DNA of 35,530 nt from Gammaproteobacteria bacterium (GCA_013150915.1 JAADJE010000094.1:18489-54018); one strand, 5' to 3'; numbered from the stretch's first letter, positions 28,192-35,354 are shown. The notes: a model not told the origin generated them from the letters alone. A program made the numbers and translations.

Positions 28192-29019
28192 TCAGTCTTC
28201 AGAACTGAAACTCCGGATGATATAGCCACCAGACTTCTCGTCATGCTCGAGGTCGAGTAGCTTTCGTGATTGCGCCTCCTCAAGCAGCTTGCCGAAGGTT
28301 TTGAAGCCGTGATATGCCTCGTTAAACCCCGGTTTGCGGCGTTTGAGGGCTTGCTTGACCATAGAGCCCCAGACCTTGTCTTGTTCACCGCGCTCCTGGA
28401 ATAGGTCTTCGACCATCTCCATGACTAAATCGATGGCTTCCTGCTGTTTTTCCTCGTCTGACTGCTCAGCCGCTTTTGGTGATTTCCCTGATGCTGTTGT
28501 CTTCTTGGCCTTTTTCTGAGTTTTACGATGCTGTTTCTTTGTGCCTCGCACGAGGTCGTCGTAGAAAATAAATTCATCGCAGTTCGCAATTAGCAAATCC
28601 GATGTCGCATTCTTAACACCTACGCCAATCACAACTTTATTGTTTTCACGCAGTTTGCTTACTAACGGCGAGAAGTCAGAGTCACCGCTAATAATGACGA
28701 ATGTATCGACATGTTCCTTTGTGTAACAGAGGTCTAGAGCATCAACAACCATACGGATGTCGGCTGAGTTTTTACCTGATTGTCGGACGTGCGGAATCTC
28801 GATCAGTTCGAAGGCTGCCTCATGCATTGGCTTCTTAAACTCCTTGTACCGATCCCAATCGCAATAGGCTTTCTTGACTACGATATTGCCCTTGAGCAAC
28901 AGACGCTCAAGGACTTTCTGTATATCAAACGCAGCGTATTTGGCATCACGCACTCCCAGTGCGACATTCTCAAAGTCGCAGAATAGAGCCAGGTTTTTAG
29001 TGTTGAGATTTAAACTCAT
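28192..29019 (-). CDS. NYN-domain (LabA-like) protein with C-terminal LOTUS/OST-HTH-like domain
   Basis: The N-terminal NYN domain (about residues 5-155) belongs to the PIN-like ribonuclease fold. It shows LALFCDFENVALG, the acidic SADIRMVVDALDLCY and the ISGDSDFSPLVSKLR motif, with the metal-binding aspartates conserved. A lysine-rich linker (GTKKQHRKTQKKAKKTT) follows. The C-terminal segment of about 75 residues (VWGSMVKQALKRRKPGFNEA, YHGFKTFGKLLEEA) resembles an OST-HTH/LOTUS RNA-binding domain. I chose the ATG at 29019 (MSLNLNTKN, 275 residues); a GTG at 29046 would add nine residues. Such proteins probably cut or bind RNA; the target is unknown. It lies inside the inverted-repeat-bounded island, downstream of the cold-shock gene on the same strand. 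Confidence 0.85.
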   Translation of the reverse strand: MSLNLNTKNLALFCDFENVALGVRDAKYAAFDIQKVLERLLLKGNIVVKKAYCDWDRYKEFKKPMHEAAFELIEIPHVRQSGKNSADIRMVVDALDLCYTKEHVDTFVIISGDSDFSPLVSKLRENNKVVIGVGVKNATSDLLIANCDEFIFYDDLVRGTKKQHRKTQKKAKKTTASGKSPKAAEQSDEEKQQEAIDLVMEMVEDLFQERGEQDKVWGSMVKQALKRRKPGFNEAYHGFKTFGKLLEEAQSRKLLDLEHDEKSGGYIIRSFSSED

Positions 29020-29159
29020 GCTAGACCATACCTTATGATTTATCACATAGTATCAGCTAATGTAGGAACGGAGGATAAAAATACCCCACCAATAATATTT
29101 GTAAGCTCAAGAAACAATCTAAGCGGCTACTTCCGGCCATGACCCGACCTTCGGTAAAC

Positions 29160-29186
29160 AAAGAAAAACCGCCCCATCAGGCGGTT
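29160..29186 (-). terminator. Intrinsic terminator downstream of the cold-shock gene
   Basis: On the minus strand AACCGCC pairs with GGCGGTT (29167-29173 and 29180-29186) around a six-base loop, followed by TTTTTCTTT. This is a good rho-independent terminator about 110 bases after the cold-shock stop codon. It should isolate that gene from the NYN gene. The nearby text 29190-29222 (CTGCTTACGGCCAGGAGCGG) resembles another dispersed repeat. Confidence 0.7.
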
Positions 29187-29224
29187 AATCGAGTTTCTGC
29201 TTACGGCCAGGAGCGGAGATTCAA

Positions 29225-29288
29225 AGTTAACGCATCTAGAAGTGCCGCGCGTTTTTTTGCGCGTCCTTCCTGCTTGAATTGTTATGTT
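29225..29288 (-). repeat. attC-like recombination-site fold after the cold-shock gene (tentative)
   Basis: Read on the minus strand, the region just after the cold-shock stop runs ACATAACAATTCAAGC, then GGACGCGC, a seven-A loop, CGCGCGGCACTT and ATGCGTTAAC. The order TAACAA - TCAAGC - GACGC hairpin - GCGTTA, the imperfect symmetry, the roughly 64-bp length and the position right after a stop codon resemble integron attC sites. The core boxes deviate from the RYYYAAC/GTTRRRY consensus by one base each, and no integrase or second attC is visible. It may instead be an unrelated 3' UTR hairpin. Confidence 0.35.
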
Positions 29289-29293
29289 ACAAC

Positions 29294-29500
29294 TTAAAGA
29301 GGAACAACTTTATTTGCACAGGGTCCTTTTTGCCCTTGGCCAACTTCAAATTCTACTGCTTGTCCATCATTGAGTGTTGCGTAACTGCCTCCACTTTGAA
29401 TCTCTGAATGATGAACAAAAAGATCTTTCCCGCCATCTTCAGGTGTAATGAAACCAAATCCTTTATCGGAATTGAACCACTTAACTGTACCTTTACTCAT
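29294..29500 (-). CDS. Cold-shock protein (CspA family)
   Basis: A 68-residue single cold-shock domain that binds single-stranded RNA or DNA and melts mRNA structure. RNP1 (KGFGFI, about residues 14-19) and RNP2 (LFVHH, about 27-31) are intact, and the N-terminus [17 protein letters not shown] is canonical. The start has only a weak GAG ribosome site. The long upstream region (29501-29700) could form the structured leader typical of temperature-controlled csp genes. An attC-like fold and a strong terminator follow. Confidence 0.93.
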   Translation of the reverse strand: MSKGTVKWFNSDKGFGFITPEDGGKDLFVHHSEIQSGGSYATLNDGQAVEFEVGQGQKGPCANKVVPL

Positions 29501-29763
29501 TTTATTTACTCATAATTGTTGGTGAAAAATAAAAACTATATCCGAATTCACCGGTTCGAATATAAAGTGATAGGTTTCTACTGCGATTTAGACTGAATTG
29601 GTAATTTGCGGTAATAGGTCGAATCGGCCTAGTACCTTAAAATCAATATTTCAGTATACATAGATTCAGAAAGGGGTGGAATAGTGGATAACCTTTATTG
29701 TCCGGTGTGGGTTGCGGTTTCAATCGGTCGAAAGCAGCCAATTCAGCCTGTTGGTTTTAGACC
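29501..29763 (-). other. Leader/upstream region of the cold-shock gene
   Basis: This 263-bp stretch has no gene. It is AT-rich near the gene, with short dyads such as the ACCGGT palindrome at about 29548 and TAGG...CCTA around 29617-29633, which could fold in a 5' leader. A TATACT hexamer on the minus strand (about 29656) may be a -10 box. Toward 29730-29760, GGTCGAAAGCAGCCAATTC resembles part of a common dispersed repeat. No promoter can be fixed with confidence. Confidence 0.35.
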
Positions 29764-29940
29764 TGGTATTTTGACCTACCCATCCCGTTCAGGCTTGCCG
29801 AAGCACAGGATAAGCTGGGGTTTCGGGGTGCGATTTCTTCTGGTCACTCGCCCATAAAGGGCGAAAAACACGAATCAATTCAAGTAAAAAGATAAAAAGA
29901 ATACCACAACTAAAAGGTAACACCCACCGTGCGCCAGCAC
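29764..29940 (-). repeat. Dispersed repeat, right copy (inverted relative to 27697-27845)
   Basis: Read on the minus strand it starts GTGCTGGCGCACGGTGGGTG nine bases-scale after the stop of the propeller gene. It continues with ACTTGAATTGATTCGTG, TTTTTCGCCCT, CCCGAAACCCCAGCTTA and CGGCAAGCCTGAACGGGAT, then AGGTCAAAATACCA. It therefore matches the left copy block by block, in the opposite orientation, about 1.9 kb away. This copy has extra sequence between the CGCCC and CCCGAAA blocks. Both copies occupy the same place relative to an upstream stop codon. Confidence 0.75.
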
Positions 29941-29946
29941 AAAAAC

Positions 29947-30960
29947 TCAAAACAAATACACATCCGGCCAGTTGTCATTACCGGTATGAAAAGTCAGGCG
30001 AACTGCCGATTCTGCAGGTGCACCCACCTGCCACAGGAATATCTCATAATCGCCACTGTCATGCTCATGCCCATCTTTCCCACCCTTGCTGGCACCAAAT
30101 ACCAGGTATTTCTCATTATTTGAAAGTTTAGGAAAATATTCGTGGCTGAATTCTCCCGGTATATCCAGCCATTTAGTTGATTTTTCTGTCTTCGGATCAT
30201 ACAGGTAGAATGCATTTTTCATCTTGCCACCATAACCCACATAGTAAAGGTAACTCCCGTCCTTGCTCCAGGTAAGCTGACAACCGTCTGAAATTTCTTT
30301 GAGCTTGCCATACATGTCAACAGTAGCTGCCATGCGCTGACCATAGCGCAGCGTCACGGCCATTTTATTGCTATACGTATTGAACCCCGGTGTGGTCAAC
30401 GCTGCGTTCTTTTTGACGTCACCGTTGCCGCTGGTGAAAAGAATGCGCTCTTCACCTGTCTCAATATCAATTTCAGCCAGGTTCATGACATTGCGCTGAA
30501 AATACACCTTTTTTCCATCGATAGACCAGGTAGGGGTATTGGCATTTTTGGCCAACACCCTTTCTTTCCCCGTTTTGAGATCGAGCAGAATAGTGTCCCA
30601 CAGCTCCATGTTACGTTGTGACACCCAGGGTTTTTGTGATCGGGAAAAAACAATGTATCGTCCATTCGGAGAGATCCGAGGAAAATACTCGGTATAAGGA
30701 TTCGTGGTCAAACGTGTAATTTTTCTTCCCGGCAAGTCCATCTTAAGTATGTCGTGATTACCAAAGCGATTTGAACTCCAGACAATAAACCCAGCCGGCA
30801 ATTCCGCCGCCTCAGCCACCTTTTGCATCATGACAGAAACACCCGCAGGCGGCGGAGTAAGACGACCTTGCTTAAGCTGCCAACGCATATAACCCGCGAT
30901 TGCCACAGCAACAACCAAAAGACCTGAAATAACGACAAATACAGTACGCTTCCTAATCAT
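29947..30960 (-). CDS. Membrane-anchored TolB-like beta-propeller protein
   Basis: A 337-residue protein with an uncleaved-looking N-terminal anchor (VFVVISGLLVVAVAIAGYM, about residues 7-25); the rest is probably periplasmic. It is made of PD40/WD40-like beta-propeller repeats: IVWSSNRFGNHDILKMDL, RISPNGRYIVFSRSQ, PTWSIDGKKVYFQRN, LTWSKDGSYLYYVGYGG and KLSNNEKYLVFGASKGG. TolB has the same repeat style, but this is not TolB itself, since the tol context and the N-domain are lacking. It starts 12 bp after the flippase-like gene and so is probably in the same operon. A role in an envelope process is likely, but its ligand is unknown. Confidence 0.75.
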   Translation of the reverse strand: MIRKRTVFVVISGLLVVAVAIAGYMRWQLKQGRLTPPPAGVSVMMQKVAEAAELPAGFIVWSSNRFGNHDILKMDLPGRKITRLTTNPYTEYFPRISPNGRYIVFSRSQKPWVSQRNMELWDTILLDLKTGKERVLAKNANTPTWSIDGKKVYFQRNVMNLAEIDIETGEERILFTSGNGDVKKNAALTTPGFNTYSNKMAVTLRYGQRMAATVDMYGKLKEISDGCQLTWSKDGSYLYYVGYGGKMKNAFYLYDPKTEKSTKWLDIPGEFSHEYFPKLSNNEKYLVFGASKGGKDGHEHDSGDYEIFLWQVGAPAESAVRLTFHTGNDNWPDVYLF

Positions 30961-30972
30961 AATCAGTCACCT

Positions 30973-32052
30973 TCATCCTTCCTCTTTCCCCTTATTTTTA
31001 CCCGTAACCAGAAAGAATCCCATCAACCCAAGCCCCCCCAGTGTATAATCAACCACCTGGCTGATCAGATGGATAACAAACATCACCATTAAAATATCTG
31101 CCGCGGCAAAACCCAATACAGAAAAGGCCAGCATCCCGCCTCCTTCATAGGTACCGAAACTCATAAATGTGGGCAAGGGTAAACTGGCTGCCGCCTCGGC
31201 AGTGATAAATGCCGGCAATATCTGCCACCATGGTAGCGAAGCGAATTCATGAAAACTGGCCAGGGTGACCGCAATAAATAAAATATACAGCCCACCGTAT
31301 TTCAATACACGGATACCAAGTGATTGAGAAAGCGTAAGCGATAATATCTCACGCTGTTGCACGCGTCGGATAGACATACCCACTTCCAGCAAAAATTCAC
31401 CAAAACGCTGCAATATCCTTATTTGGGTAAAATCCATAAGACGTGAGAAGCCCCGGCTAAGGGGTACAGCAGCAAAAATTATAAGCCCTGATATAAGCAC
31501 GATGAGTGATGTTGCCACCAGGGCGTTACCAACAGAAATTTCGAATTGAGTGGCGGAAAACATAGCCCCCAGCACAATGGCAATCAGAATGACTGCCAGC
31601 GCCAGCATGTCCAGTACAATACTAATAAACAGTGTTGACAGACATGCTGATACCGGCACGTGGTAACCCCGATTCAGCATCAGGATATAACTGGCTTCAC
31701 CAATACGTGCTGGCACCATATCAACGAACATATTTCGGGCCAGCGTTATCAGGAACATATAGGGTGTGCCAGGGATAGCCTTAATTCCATCAGCCCTTAG
31801 CAAGGATTGATACCGCACCGCTCTGAGTAAGGTTTGTAGAATAGCTGTAATAATGTATATGGAGGCCAACCACCATACGGTGTTACGTAAAACTCTTTTA
31901 AACAAGGCCACATCTTCAGACTGGTTTCCCGAAGAAACCAGCCACCATAGAAAGAATAGAATAAAAGCAGAGGCACCCATCGAGAACAGAATACGCCACC
32001 TCCATGAGTGGCTGCTGAGCCCCGCTGCATTGCTATGATTTGAATTCAGCAA
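30973..32052 (-). CDS. Flippase-like integral membrane protein (LPG synthase TM / UPF0104 family)
   Basis: A 359-residue protein with about eight hydrophobic segments, for example ILFSMGASAFILFFLWWLV, WWLASIYIITAILQTLLRAV, DMLALAVILIAIVLGAMF and LVATSLIVLISGLIIFAAVP. The sequence FVDMVPARIGEASYILMLNR is the signature of the family that includes the membrane part of lysyl-phosphatidylglycerol synthase (MprF) and other lipid flippase-like proteins. There is no soluble aminoacyl-transferase domain. The apparent start is TTG at 32052, close to an AGGGGG ribosome site; ATG at about codon 25 is an alternative. It heads the two-gene unit with the propeller protein. Confidence 0.8.
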   Translation of the reverse strand: MLNSNHSNAAGLSSHSWRWRILFSMGASAFILFFLWWLVSSGNQSEDVALFKRVLRNTVWWLASIYIITAILQTLLRAVRYQSLLRADGIKAIPGTPYMFLITLARNMFVDMVPARIGEASYILMLNRGYHVPVSACLSTLFISIVLDMLALAVILIAIVLGAMFSATQFEISVGNALVATSLIVLISGLIIFAAVPLSRGFSRLMDFTQIRILQRFGEFLLEVGMSIRRVQQREILSLTLSQSLGIRVLKYGGLYILFIAVTLASFHEFASLPWWQILPAFITAEAAASLPLPTFMSFGTYEGGGMLAFSVLGFAAADILMVMFVIHLISQVVDYTLGGLGLMGFFLVTGKNKGKEEG

Positions 32053-32099
32053 ATAACCCCCTTTTCCTGATTCTGAACTTGTGTGAAATCCTCCCCCAA

Positions 32100-32157
32100 T
32101 TTGATTTTAGAAAAACCGTAAATCAAACCTTGATAAAGGCATATATAGGTTTAGACT
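32100..32157. promoter_or_regulatory. Dyad and candidate promoter between divergent genes
   Basis: TTTGATTT (32100-32107) and AAATCAAA (32120-32127) form a perfect eight-bp inverted repeat with a 12-base spacer. TTGATA (32130-32135) and TAGACT (32152-32157), 16 bases apart, form a plausible sigma70 promoter for the rightward gene. If used, transcription would begin after the ATG at 32160, which favours the start at 32239. Confidence 0.35.
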
Positions 32158-32238
32158 TAATGCCAGAAGCCACTGATACACAATCACCTTCGTACAGACT
32201 CGTCAGAGACACCTTAAACCACCAGGCACAGGCAAAAA

Positions 32239-32619
32239 ATGACTTTCAGGCAATATATCCATCATCTGGCGAAGAAAATCGGACTGCATCAGGTACCCGT
32301 TGTCCTGGATGCCACCGAAATCCGATATTTTCTTGCAGAGGATGCGGTGCATCATGAATTTGTGACGACGCTGGTGCGTGATATCTATAAAAAAAGTTTG
32401 TGTGGTCACCTTGACGCGGTTATCGATAACAAAAAGACCATGAGCCTGTTGGGAATGGTTCGTGCTGACCTGCTGGCGGAAAACAACACAGACATCTGCA
32501 AAATACGATTAATGAATCAGTTTTGTGAAATTTCGAGTGAAATCCTCGCCCCCGAATATCAGCGAGAGCCTGTTGCCGACGCCGCACAGGAAGAACTGCC
32601 GGAAAGAGTGAAAATATAG
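32239..32619 (+). CDS. Hypothetical protein, 126 residues
   Basis: No family is recognised. The protein is soluble, with no signal peptide. It starts MTFRQYIHHLAKKIGLHQVP and contains EIRYFLAEDAVHHEFVTTLV, DNKKTMSLLGMVRADLL and an acidic C-terminus. An AGG sits seven bases ahead of the ATG. A second open frame from ATG 32160 (MPEATDTQSPSYRLVRDTL) runs into this gene in another frame. Deleting one A of the six-A run at about 32233-32239 would join them into a protein of about 152 residues. It ends three bases from the convergent gene 32622-33149. Confidence 0.6.
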   Translation: MTFRQYIHHLAKKIGLHQVPVVLDATEIRYFLAEDAVHHEFVTTLVRDIYKKSLCGHLDAVIDNKKTMSLLGMVRADLLAENNTDICKIRLMNQFCEISSEILAPEYQREPVADAAQEELPERVKI

Positions 32620-32621
32620 CA

Positions 32622-33149
32622 TTAATTCAGCAGCACGGGTTTTTCTGTCTCCTGCATGGCGGGATTCGTCTGGGAAAAGCTGAAATCCACGCCCCATTCC
32701 GAGGCCTGCAAAGCATCCGCGAATAACTTGCTTACTGAATGCAGTAACTGCTGCTGTAAGGCAAGGTCAATCCCCTGCCCCTGCTCAGGATACATACACA
32801 GCATCGGATTACCATCAGCCGATTGCTTAACCGTTAATTTACTCAGTAAAACCGGGGTATTCCCCAATGGTAGATTCTTCGGCTGCGCTTGAAAGGTCTT
32901 GGCAAAATCGGCTTTTGTAAGGGCTTCCTCATGCTGAAATGACATAACAGCCTTCTGCACTTCCTCTTCTTTATGCTCCTGGATATCCTCAGTAGAGTTC
33001 AGTAGCTTGATCAAGGATGCGGAAAGTATTTTTGCGTAACGCCGCGTAATCCAGAAACGAAATTCTGATGAGTCTTCGGTATTCAACCGCAGCACAATAC
33101 GGTCCTCAATGGGCGCATAACGTATTTGTATTTGATTAATGCGTGACAT
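32622..33149 (-). CDS. Hypothetical protein, 175 residues
   Basis: No family is recognised. The N-terminus MSRINQIQIRYAPIEDRIVL, with RLNTEDSSEFRFWITRRYAK, looks like a conserved structural block of beta strands. It is followed by a helical segment (LSASLIKLLNSTEDIQEHKE) and a C-terminal part (LLSKLTVKQSADGNPMLCMY, LHSVSKLFADALQASEWGVD). No signal peptide or membrane segment is present, so it is cytoplasmic. It converges tightly with the preceding hypothetical gene (two bases between stops). It diverges from the TTL-like gene across a 141-bp region containing a heptamer repeat. Confidence 0.7.
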   Translation of the reverse strand: MSRINQIQIRYAPIEDRIVLRLNTEDSSEFRFWITRRYAKILSASLIKLLNSTEDIQEHKEEEVQKAVMSFQHEEALTKADFAKTFQAQPKNLPLGNTPVLLSKLTVKQSADGNPMLCMYPEQGQGIDLALQQQLLHSVSKLFADALQASEWGVDFSFSQTNPAMQETEKPVLLN

Positions 33150-33208
33150 GGCATTTCCTTCGCATTGATTATGCCGTTACTGGTGTTTCTTCGCCAGTTC
33201 TAATTTCA

Positions 33209-33250
33209 GGTTTACGGTTTACGGTTCACGGTTTATGATTTACGGTTTAC
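33209..33250. repeat. Six tandem heptamers of GGTTTAC type
   Basis: The 42 bases read GGTTTAC, GGTTTAC, GGTTCAC, GGTTTAT, GATTTAC, GGTTTAC: three perfect and three single-mismatch units. It lies between the divergent 175-residue gene and the TTL-like gene, about 40 bases before the latter's ATG. Similar short tandem arrays are common in intergenic DNA; no function can be read from it. Confidence 0.85.
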
Positions 33251-33290
33251 ATAATACATTCCTCTATTATTGGAAGCTGACGATACACAA

Positions 33291-34373
33291 ATGTTCAAAT
33301 ACGGCCTGGCTGATTTCAACGACAGCAATGAAATCAAAGCACTTATTGATTCTTTTACCAAGCTTGGTGGGCAACGCACCGACAGTCCGGACTGGGACCT
33401 ACTCTGGTATTTCAGACACGAGCCCCCGACCGAATTGTATAAAAACATCTCGGAGTTACGGCGCATCAACCATATACCCGGTATTCATGTCCTCACGAAT
33501 AAGTGGAATTTATTTACCCATCTGAGTCACCATTGGGAAACAGGTGGATTGGATAATAAAACAAACCCCATCCGTCGCTATTTCCCCAATAGCTGGAAAT
33601 ACCCCGAGGAGAAGGAAGAAATTAGACGCCGATTGCAACACCAGCCAGAAAAACCACTCATTCTGAAGCTGATGAATACTGCAAATGGCGTAGCGATGGA
33701 ACTGCTACAGCACGAAAATGAGCTGCCTGACCATGGCCAGTGGCTTGCTCAAGAGTATCTCGATGACCCGCACCTGATTAATGACCGAAAATATATCCTG
33801 CAAGTTTTCCTGCTGATCACCAGCAGCAACCCGCTAACGGCTTATCTTTACCAGGATGGAGAGGCAGACCTCGCTGTTCAACCCTATTCCACAGATCCCG
33901 AGCAAAGGAAAAATCCAGGCATTCATATTGCCACCACAGTTCTACAGACCCACCAGGCCGATTTCGATTTAGCAAAACACTGTCTGACATTAAAACAATG
34001 GCGTGAACATGTCACTGAAACCACAAATGCAACCCATGTATGGACAGAAATCGAAACCATCCTCAAAGAAACGCTGCGCGCAGTAGCCGAACCCTTACGT
34101 GAGACTGCAAATAAACAGCTTGCGCACCCCGAACAATGCTTTGAACTCCTGGCTGTTGATATTATGCTCGACAGCACACTAAAACCCTGGTTGATAGAGT
34201 GCAATCGCTCTGCAAGCATGCAGACGCAATACAGTGGTTATTTAAAGTCTACTCTACTGAAAGATGCGCTAGCCCTCATCCTTGAACGTCGACAGACGCT
34301 ATCTGATACACCCGCCGGCCAGGCTGCCCCACAGTCAACTTCTGAGTTTGGCGGTTTTAAACGAATCACCTAG
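33291..34373 (+). CDS. Tubulin-tyrosine-ligase-like (TTL) ATP-grasp family protein
   Basis: The protein has 360 residues from the ATG at 33291 (MFKYGLADF). A TTG at 33270 would add seven residues but has no ribosome site. The C-terminal two-thirds match the TTL ATP-grasp domain: PLILKLMNTANGVAM, then WLAQEYLDDPHLINDRKY near residues 152-169, and ILQVFLLITSSNPLTAYLY. The metal-binding block CFELLAVDIMLD...KPWLIECNRSAS comes near 282-306. Eukaryotic TTL enzymes ligate amino acids to protein tails; bacterial members are known but mostly uncharacterised. Probable activity is ATP-dependent amino-acid or peptide ligation, substrate unknown. No tubulin-like or ribosomal-peptide substrate is visible nearby, unless it is one of the unrecognised neighbours. 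Confidence 0.75.
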   Translation: MFKYGLADFNDSNEIKALIDSFTKLGGQRTDSPDWDLLWYFRHEPPTELYKNISELRRINHIPGIHVLTNKWNLFTHLSHHWETGGLDNKTNPIRRYFPNSWKYPEEKEEIRRRLQHQPEKPLILKLMNTANGVAMELLQHENELPDHGQWLAQEYLDDPHLINDRKYILQVFLLITSSNPLTAYLYQDGEADLAVQPYSTDPEQRKNPGIHIATTVLQTHQADFDLAKHCLTLKQWREHVTETTNATHVWTEIETILKETLRAVAEPLRETANKQLAHPEQCFELLAVDIMLDSTLKPWLIECNRSASMQTQYSGYLKSTLLKDALALILERRQTLSDTPAGQAAPQSTSEFGGFKRIT

Positions 34374-34432
34374 CCTCAAATACCATTCGCCACCAGGGCG
34401 CGCCAGGACTTAAACATGTCCAAGAATATAGC

Positions 34433-34460
34433 TGTGGGCGGCACGCCCTCGCGGCGAAGA
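34433..34460 (+). repeat. REP-like hairpin after the TTL-like gene
   Basis: TGTGGGCGGCACGCCCTCGC continues into GGCGAAGA. GGGCG (34436-34440) and CGCCC (34444-34448) pair around a three-base loop, giving the shape of REP units in pseudomonads. Its sequence differs from the REP family at 27861 and 35419. The remaining spacer to 34568 is AT-rich and may hold the promoter of the next gene, but no clear box pair is visible. Confidence 0.5.
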
Positions 34461-34568
34461 TTTTGAATTTACTGATAGCATAACAATCTCTAATCCGATA
34501 TATTTGAGGTACATGTAAATAAAATAAAAATAAAAAAAATATTACTTCGCTCGCTAGGGGAGAATCAA

Positions 34569-35315
34569 ATGAACAAAAAAATCAATGATAAAGGTGTAGC
34601 AACCGACGTTGCCGCTGAAACAGAACTGAAAACCCGCCGCAAGGCCCTCAAATCAATAATTGCCGCCAGCGGCGTAGTGGCCGGCAGCCAGGCATTATCC
34701 AGTGAATGGACGCGCCCACTGGTTGAGTCAGTCGTGCTGCCTGCCCATGCGCAGACAAGTTTGGTCGCAACGGGCACATTTACCACTGGTAGAGTGGGGG
34801 CAAAACTGGACTCAATCCAGCCCTGGTATGCAAGGACTAATTTACTGGACTCGTTGATTTCACCTGCACATGCAGCTGCCGGCTATGAAGATGGTGTACG
34901 TGATTCTGTCTGTGGAGGGAATAATGGCGACCTTGCTGGCGCCGATGGCGGTGGATATCAGATTATGTTGGATATAGAGGGTAGCAATGTTGACGTTTGC
35001 GTTAGCAGTCTAGGTAACGGCACCGGTAATCCACAGATGTGCACTCGAGAAATAACAACAACCATTGATGGTCAAAACATTGCCGATGTAGACATCCCGA
35101 TGGATAACCTTTACGATCTGACTAGTGATCGGGAAGTTGTTCAACTTCGAAACATTATCGTCGATGACGCATTAAATTCCATCACCGGTAGATTAGACGT
35201 GGTAAATGGAGGTAGCAATAGTTCAACAAGGACATGTGGTGGCGAATTCACCTGTAATCAAACTGCAACTGCTTATTCCTGTAACGCTAGTTGTAGTGCA
35301 GGTTCAGACGAGTAA
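34569..35315 (+). CDS. Predicted Tat-exported cysteine-containing protein with duplicated PAHA motif
   Basis: A 248-residue protein of no recognised family. A twin-arginine-like signal (TRRKALKSIIAASGVVAG, RR at residues 23-24) precedes a moderately hydrophobic stretch. Then comes EWTRPLVESVVLPAHAQTS (46-64), and a second, diverged copy at 86-104 (W...R..LLDSLISPAHAAAG). Both copies share W, R, L, S and PAHA. The mature part is acidic and glycine/serine/threonine rich, with seven cysteines (115, 144, 158, 223, 229, 238, 242), the last four in a tight C-terminal cluster. An AGGGGAG ribosome site supports the start at 34569. The W..P....LPAHAQTS pattern occurs, to my knowledge, in other proteobacterial twin-arginine proteins; its role is unknown. 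Confidence 0.7.
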   Translation: MNKKINDKGVATDVAAETELKTRRKALKSIIAASGVVAGSQALSSEWTRPLVESVVLPAHAQTSLVATGTFTTGRVGAKLDSIQPWYARTNLLDSLISPAHAAAGYEDGVRDSVCGGNNGDLAGADGGGYQIMLDIEGSNVDVCVSSLGNGTGNPQMCTREITTTIDGQNIADVDIPMDNLYDLTSDREVVQLRNIIVDDALNSITGRLDVVNGGSNSSTRTCGGEFTCNQTATAYSCNASCSAGSDE

Positions 35316-35327
35316 GTCTGAGTGTTT

Positions 35328-35354
35328 GTAAGCCCTGGTCGCATCCAGGCTTAC
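35328..35354 (+). terminator. Strong hairpin after the Tat-type gene
   Basis: GTAAGCCCTGG (35328-35338) pairs with CCAGGCTTAC (35345-35354) around TCGCAT, with one bulged C. It lies 12 bases after the stop codon. No T-run follows, so it is either a rho-type or processed end, or part of a repeat. Confidence 0.5.
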
